Assembly (NCBI GenBank): GCA_964388575.1
Contig: CAYMAZ010000005.1
Span: 49,735 to 113,734, forward strand
DNA length: 64,000 nt
Reading direction: 5' to 3'
From: CAYMAZ01 sp964388575
Lineage (GTDB): Bacteria > Bacteroidota > Bacteroidia > Bacteroidales > DTU049
Under the pieces are notes generated by a model, which made no database searches, was not told the origin of the DNA, and saw only the letters and a program-made list of their open reading frames with translations. Positions 61,073 through 64,000 of the stretch are shown here, piece after piece (within the stretch, counting starts at the first letter, position 1; every line of letters starts with the position of its first letter). Made by a program: the position numbers and the translations under genes.

Positions 61073-63205
61073 ATGACACCTAAAGGTAAAAGCCTGAAAC
61101 TTTCAGTCAATACGAACAAAACAGTTATTCCTAATTCAAAAATCAATGATGATCTGATTTCATTGAATAAACTCCGCATAATCATCTTGCTTTTTGCTGT
61201 TGCGCTCTATAGCATTACAGTATCTTTTGACTACACTCTGGATGATACATTAATGATCACCTCTAACGAATTAACAAAAAAAGGCATTTCCGGAATTCCA
61301 GAAATTTTTTCAAATGATGCATTTGTGGGGTTTTTCGGTAATGACAAAGACCTGGTAGCCGGCGGCAGATATCGCCCGCTGACTCATGCAATGTTTGCTG
61401 TTGAATATGAGTTTTTTGGACAAAATCCATTTGTCGGACACCTGATCAACATCATTCTGTATGCGTTACTCGGACTTATAACATTCAATACACTAAGCCT
61501 TTTGTTTCAAAAAACACCTGCAGAAAAAAAATGGCTGAATTACATCCCTCTGATTGCTACACTACTTTTTGTTGCACATCCGCTACATACTGAAGTTGTT
61601 GCAAACATAAAGGGGCGGGATGAAATACTGGGTATGGGAGGCAGCTTGCTTGCACTTTACTATTCAGTTAAGTATATACAAAACAGAAATTCGAAGTATC
61701 TGATTTATAGTTTTTTCAGCCTTCTTGTTGGACTTTTTTCCAAAGAAAATGCAATTACTTTTTTAGCAATAGTTCCTCTTACGCTTTATTATTTCACTAA
61801 AGCCGAAAGAAAAGATTATCTTATGACCGGAATTCCATTGCTGGTTGCATCCGGAATTTTTCTTATAGCAAGATTTTCAGCACTTGGGTACCTTGCAGGG
61901 AACACAATACAAACCGAGATTCTCAACAATCCCTTTATCCATTCATCAAAAGCAGATGAACTGGCTACTGTGATATACACATGGCTCATTTATCTGAAAC
62001 TTTTGTTGATTCCACATCCACTGACACATGATTATTACCCGTGGCACCTTACTGTGATGTCCTTTTCTGATGTCAGAGTGATCTTTTCATCAGGAATTGT
62101 TTTGTTTCTCTTGATTACTGCAATCAGCCTTCTCCGTCAGAAACACATTGTATCATATGGCATATTATTTTTTGTCATTACATTTTCAATTCAGTCAAAT
62201 TTGTTGTTTAATATCGGAACATTCATGAATGAACGATTTATGTTTGTGGCTTTACTTGGATTTTGCATGATTGCTGCTTATTATATTGCTATTGCAGCTG
62301 AGAAACGAAGAAGTCTTGTAACAATTACTTTTCTCCTGATCCTTTCTCTGTATTCAGTTAAAACTTTTTCCCGTTCCATGGTTTGGAAAGATAATTATAC
62401 ACTCTTTACTACCGATGTAAAAGTGTCCGTTAACAGCGCCAAATGCAACACCTCTGCTGCAGAAAGCCTGATTAACAGAGCTGTAAAAATGAATGACAGC
62501 ACTGCGGCCAGAGAACTGTTTCTACAGGCATACGAATATCTTAAACATGCTCAGAATCTTCATCCTGAATATTATGGAGCATTTGATCTGGCTGGTAAAG
62601 CTGCTTTTCATCTTGATGATTTCAGAGATTCATATCTGAATTACAGAAAATGTCTGGAAATCAATCCAGAAGCGCCGGTTCCGATAGATAATATTTATCT
62701 GGTTTCAATTGCGGCTTCACAAAAAGGCAGAAACCATGAAGCCATTGAAATACTCACTTGGCTAACACAATTTGCACCTGATTCGCTACATTACAAATTT
62801 GAACTGGCAAATCTCCACGAAAAAACCGGAGATATACAAACAGCTGTTGACACACTAAAGTCCATCATATTGAAAAATTCAAATGAAGACAAAGCTTGGG
62901 CAAAACTTGGTGAAATTTACGGAAAGCATTATAACGACCTGAATCGTTCAGAAGAATACCTGTTAAAAGCAGCTGAAATAAACCCCGGAAATTTCAGTGT
63001 CAATGAAAATCTCGGTATCGTCTACGGGATGAAAGCTCAATACCAGCTATCATTGAAATTCTTCCTGAAGGCACTTGATATTGATTCCACACAATCCCGT
63101 CTGCATTTAAATATAGGGAGCACATATGCACTTATGAGTCAGCATGAAAATGCTCAGTTTCATTTTCATAAAGCCGCACAGTTGGAACCAAATCATAGCC
63201 GGTAA
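61073..63205 (+). CDS. TMTC-like membrane glycosyltransferase with C-terminal TPRs
   Basis: The 710-residue protein has about ten hydrophobic helices (to about 450), preceded by the first-loop motif DYTLDDTLMI and GGRYRPLTHAMFAVEYEFFG. These, together with NPFVGHLINIILYALLG and AHPLHTEVVANIKGRDEIL, match the GT-C fold family of eukaryotic TMTC O-mannosyltransferases and their bacterial relatives. The C-terminal third has TPR-type helix pairs (YGAFDLAGKAAFHLDDFRD, LHLNIGSTYALMSQHEN). It probably transfers a sugar from a polyprenyl carrier to an extracytoplasmic protein or lipid. The acceptor is unknown. Confidence 0.85.
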   Translation: MTPKGKSLKLSVNTNKTVIPNSKINDDLISLNKLRIIILLFAVALYSITVSFDYTLDDTLMITSNELTKKGISGIPEIFSNDAFVGFFGNDKDLVAGGRYRPLTHAMFAVEYEFFGQNPFVGHLINIILYALLGLITFNTLSLLFQKTPAEKKWLNYIPLIATLLFVAHPLHTEVVANIKGRDEILGMGGSLLALYYSVKYIQNRNSKYLIYSFFSLLVGLFSKENAITFLAIVPLTLYYFTKAERKDYLMTGIPLLVASGIFLIARFSALGYLAGNTIQTEILNNPFIHSSKADELATVIYTWLIYLKLLLIPHPLTHDYYPWHLTVMSFSDVRVIFSSGIVLFLLITAISLLRQKHIVSYGILFFVITFSIQSNLLFNIGTFMNERFMFVALLGFCMIAAYYIAIAAEKRRSLVTITFLLILSLYSVKTFSRSMVWKDNYTLFTTDVKVSVNSAKCNTSAAESLINRAVKMNDSTAARELFLQAYEYLKHAQNLHPEYYGAFDLAGKAAFHLDDFRDSYLNYRKCLEINPEAPVPIDNIYLVSIAASQKGRNHEAIEILTWLTQFAPDSLHYKFELANLHEKTGDIQTAVDTLKSIILKNSNEDKAWAKLGEIYGKHYNDLNRSEEYLLKAAEINPGNFSVNENLGIVYGMKAQYQLSLKFFLKALDIDSTQSRLHLNIGSTYALMSQHENAQFHFHKAAQLEPNHSR

Positions 63206-63247
63206 AATTTTTCCGGACAACGCATACTTTTTTATGAAAAAAAACTG

Positions 63248-63255
63248 TATGTTTG
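63248..63255 (+). promoter_or_regulatory. TAnnTTTG -7 box before the LeuC-like gene
   Basis: TATGTTTG lies 17 bp upstream of the ATG at 63273. Confidence 0.55.
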
Positions 63256-63272
63256 CCCAAAATTAAATTCAT

Positions 63273-64000
63273 ATGGCCGGAAAAACATACGCTGAAAAAA
63301 TTCTGGGTGCACCCGCAGGGAGCATCGTGTTCAGAAAACCTGACATCGTGCTGACGCATGATAATACTGCAAGCATTGCAAGCACATTTCGCAAAATGGG
63401 CGGTGAAAAAATCAAAGATCCCAATCAGATGCTTGTGGTTCTTGATCACAATGCCCCTCCCACAAGTGCCAAGCTCGCAAATGATTACCAGCTCATCCGT
63501 GATGTTGTCAAAGAACAGGGTATTGATAAATTCCATGATATTGGTCAGGGAATCTGCCACCAGATTGTGTCATATTATGCCCGTCCCAACCAGATCATCG
63601 TCGGGAGTGACAGCCATACATGCACTGCCGGAGCTTTTAATGCCTTTGCAGCAGGAATTGACCGCACCGAAGCAGCAGGACTCTGGAAGCAGGGTGAAAC
63701 CTGGTTTAGAGTTCCCGAGTCAATGAAAATAAATCTTAACGGAAAATTACGCAAACATGTATATGCAAAGGACCTCGCAATGTGGATCATCGGATTCATA
63801 GGGACAAGTGGCGCAGATTATTTATCCATTGAATTTCACGGTGAAGGAGTTGCTGAACTCAATATTTCAGACAGGATGACCATAGCAAACCTGGCCTCTG
63901 AAATGGGAGCGAAAAATGCTGTCTTTCCTCCCGATGATATATTGTCTGAATTTTTGGGTGAAAAAGCCAATGGTACATGGGCAGATCCGGATGCTGTGTA
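63273..64000 (+). CDS. LeuC-like aconitase-family large subunit (3' end beyond window)
   Basis: The frame is open from ATG 63273 (MAGKTYAEKILGAPAG) to the window end, so only 242 codons are seen. It carries LeuC-type large-subunit motifs: VVLDHNAPPTSAKLAND, KFHDIGQGICHQIV, VGSDSHTCTAGAFNAFAAGIDRTE and AKDLAMWIIGFIG. The cluster cysteines and C-terminal part lie outside. This is the iron-sulfur hydratase family of 3-isopropylmalate dehydratase and homoaconitase. A separate small-subunit gene is expected downstream. It is the second aconitase-family gene in the window, the other being the fused 40070-41872 protein. The substrate is unresolved. Confidence 0.88.
   Translation, partial: MAGKTYAEKILGAPAGSIVFRKPDIVLTHDNTASIASTFRKMGGEKIKDPNQMLVVLDHNAPPTSAKLANDYQLIRDVVKEQGIDKFHDIGQGICHQIVSYYARPNQIIVGSDSHTCTAGAFNAFAAGIDRTEAAGLWKQGETWFRVPESMKINLNGKLRKHVYAKDLAMWIIGFIGTSGADYLSIEFHGEGVAELNISDRMTIANLASEMGAKNAVFPPDDILSEFLGEKANGTWADPDAV

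Noticed and set aside
63132..63560. Minus-strand open frame of 142 codons near the right end
   Set aside because: It is antisense to the TMTC-like and LeuC-like genes, both of which have strong family motifs.

Overview
The window looks like a draft or metagenome-assembled contig of a Bacteroidota bacterium, probably Bacteroidales/Marinilabiliales-like (lineage inferred). It is AT-rich. Two secreted proteins end in type IX secretion (T9SS) type A sorting domains, and there are several outer-membrane beta-barrels and lipoproteins. Genes lack obvious Shine-Dalgarno sequences, and many starts lie just downstream of a TAnnTTTG box, the -7 element of the Bacteroidota primary sigma factor. Two 10-N runs (46169-46178 and 57973-57982) mark scaffold joins, and each interrupts a real gene.

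Layout. 1-9.8 kb (+): two T9SS substrates (a partial adhesin-like protein and a gingipain-like C25 protease with PKD and CUB-like domains), an outer-membrane barrel, an S41 protease lipoprotein, an M23/LysM endopeptidase and a beta-propeller protein. 9.8-21.6 kb (-): uvrA, a lytic transglycosylase and an exopolysaccharide block (WecA/MraY-like transferase, rfbC, Wzc-like co-polymerase/kinase, Wza-like export lipoprotein, GT4 glycosyltransferase, asparagine synthase). 21.7-28.9 kb: lpdA, a hypothetical gene, an alpha/beta hydrolase, a three-gene envelope cluster with two coiled-coil paralogues, and a ComF-like gene. 28.86-30.98 kb: a decayed accessory patch beside tRNA-Lys(CTT). It holds two broken four-helix-bundle (S23/IVS-type) genes flanked by short direct repeats, an Rhs fragment and a MORN-repeat protein. 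31-38 kb (-): a DUF364 protein, a flavin reductase and a 1851-residue TPR/PD40/coiled-coil/SPOR-like protein. 38-45 kb: argS, then an operon of isocitrate-type dehydrogenase, an HD-domain protein lacking one catalytic histidine, and a fused aconitase-family enzyme, followed by glutaryl-CoA dehydrogenase. 45-55 kb (+): lipoprotein, LpxL-like acyltransferase, M3 peptidase, cyclic-2,3-diphosphoglycerate-synthetase-family protein, pyrB-pyrI, metallophosphoesterase, a barrel, ribosomal protein THX with a histone-H1-like tail, and a zinc-ribbon protein. 55-64 kb: miaA, a GT2 glycosyltransferase and a LolC-like permease (-), then NamZ-like muramidase, a barrel, a TMTC-like TPR glycosyltransferase and a LeuC-like dehydratase cut by the window end (+).

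Most of the window is ordinary Bacteroidota housekeeping and envelope biology. No complete phage, transposon, CRISPR array or recognisable defence operon is visible. The most unusual material is the repeat-flanked, decayed S23 cassettes at 28.9-30.9 kb. Other points worth checking are the substituted HD protein inside the aconitase/dehydrogenase operon, the giant PD40/SPOR protein, the paralogous coiled-coil cluster and the THX fusion.
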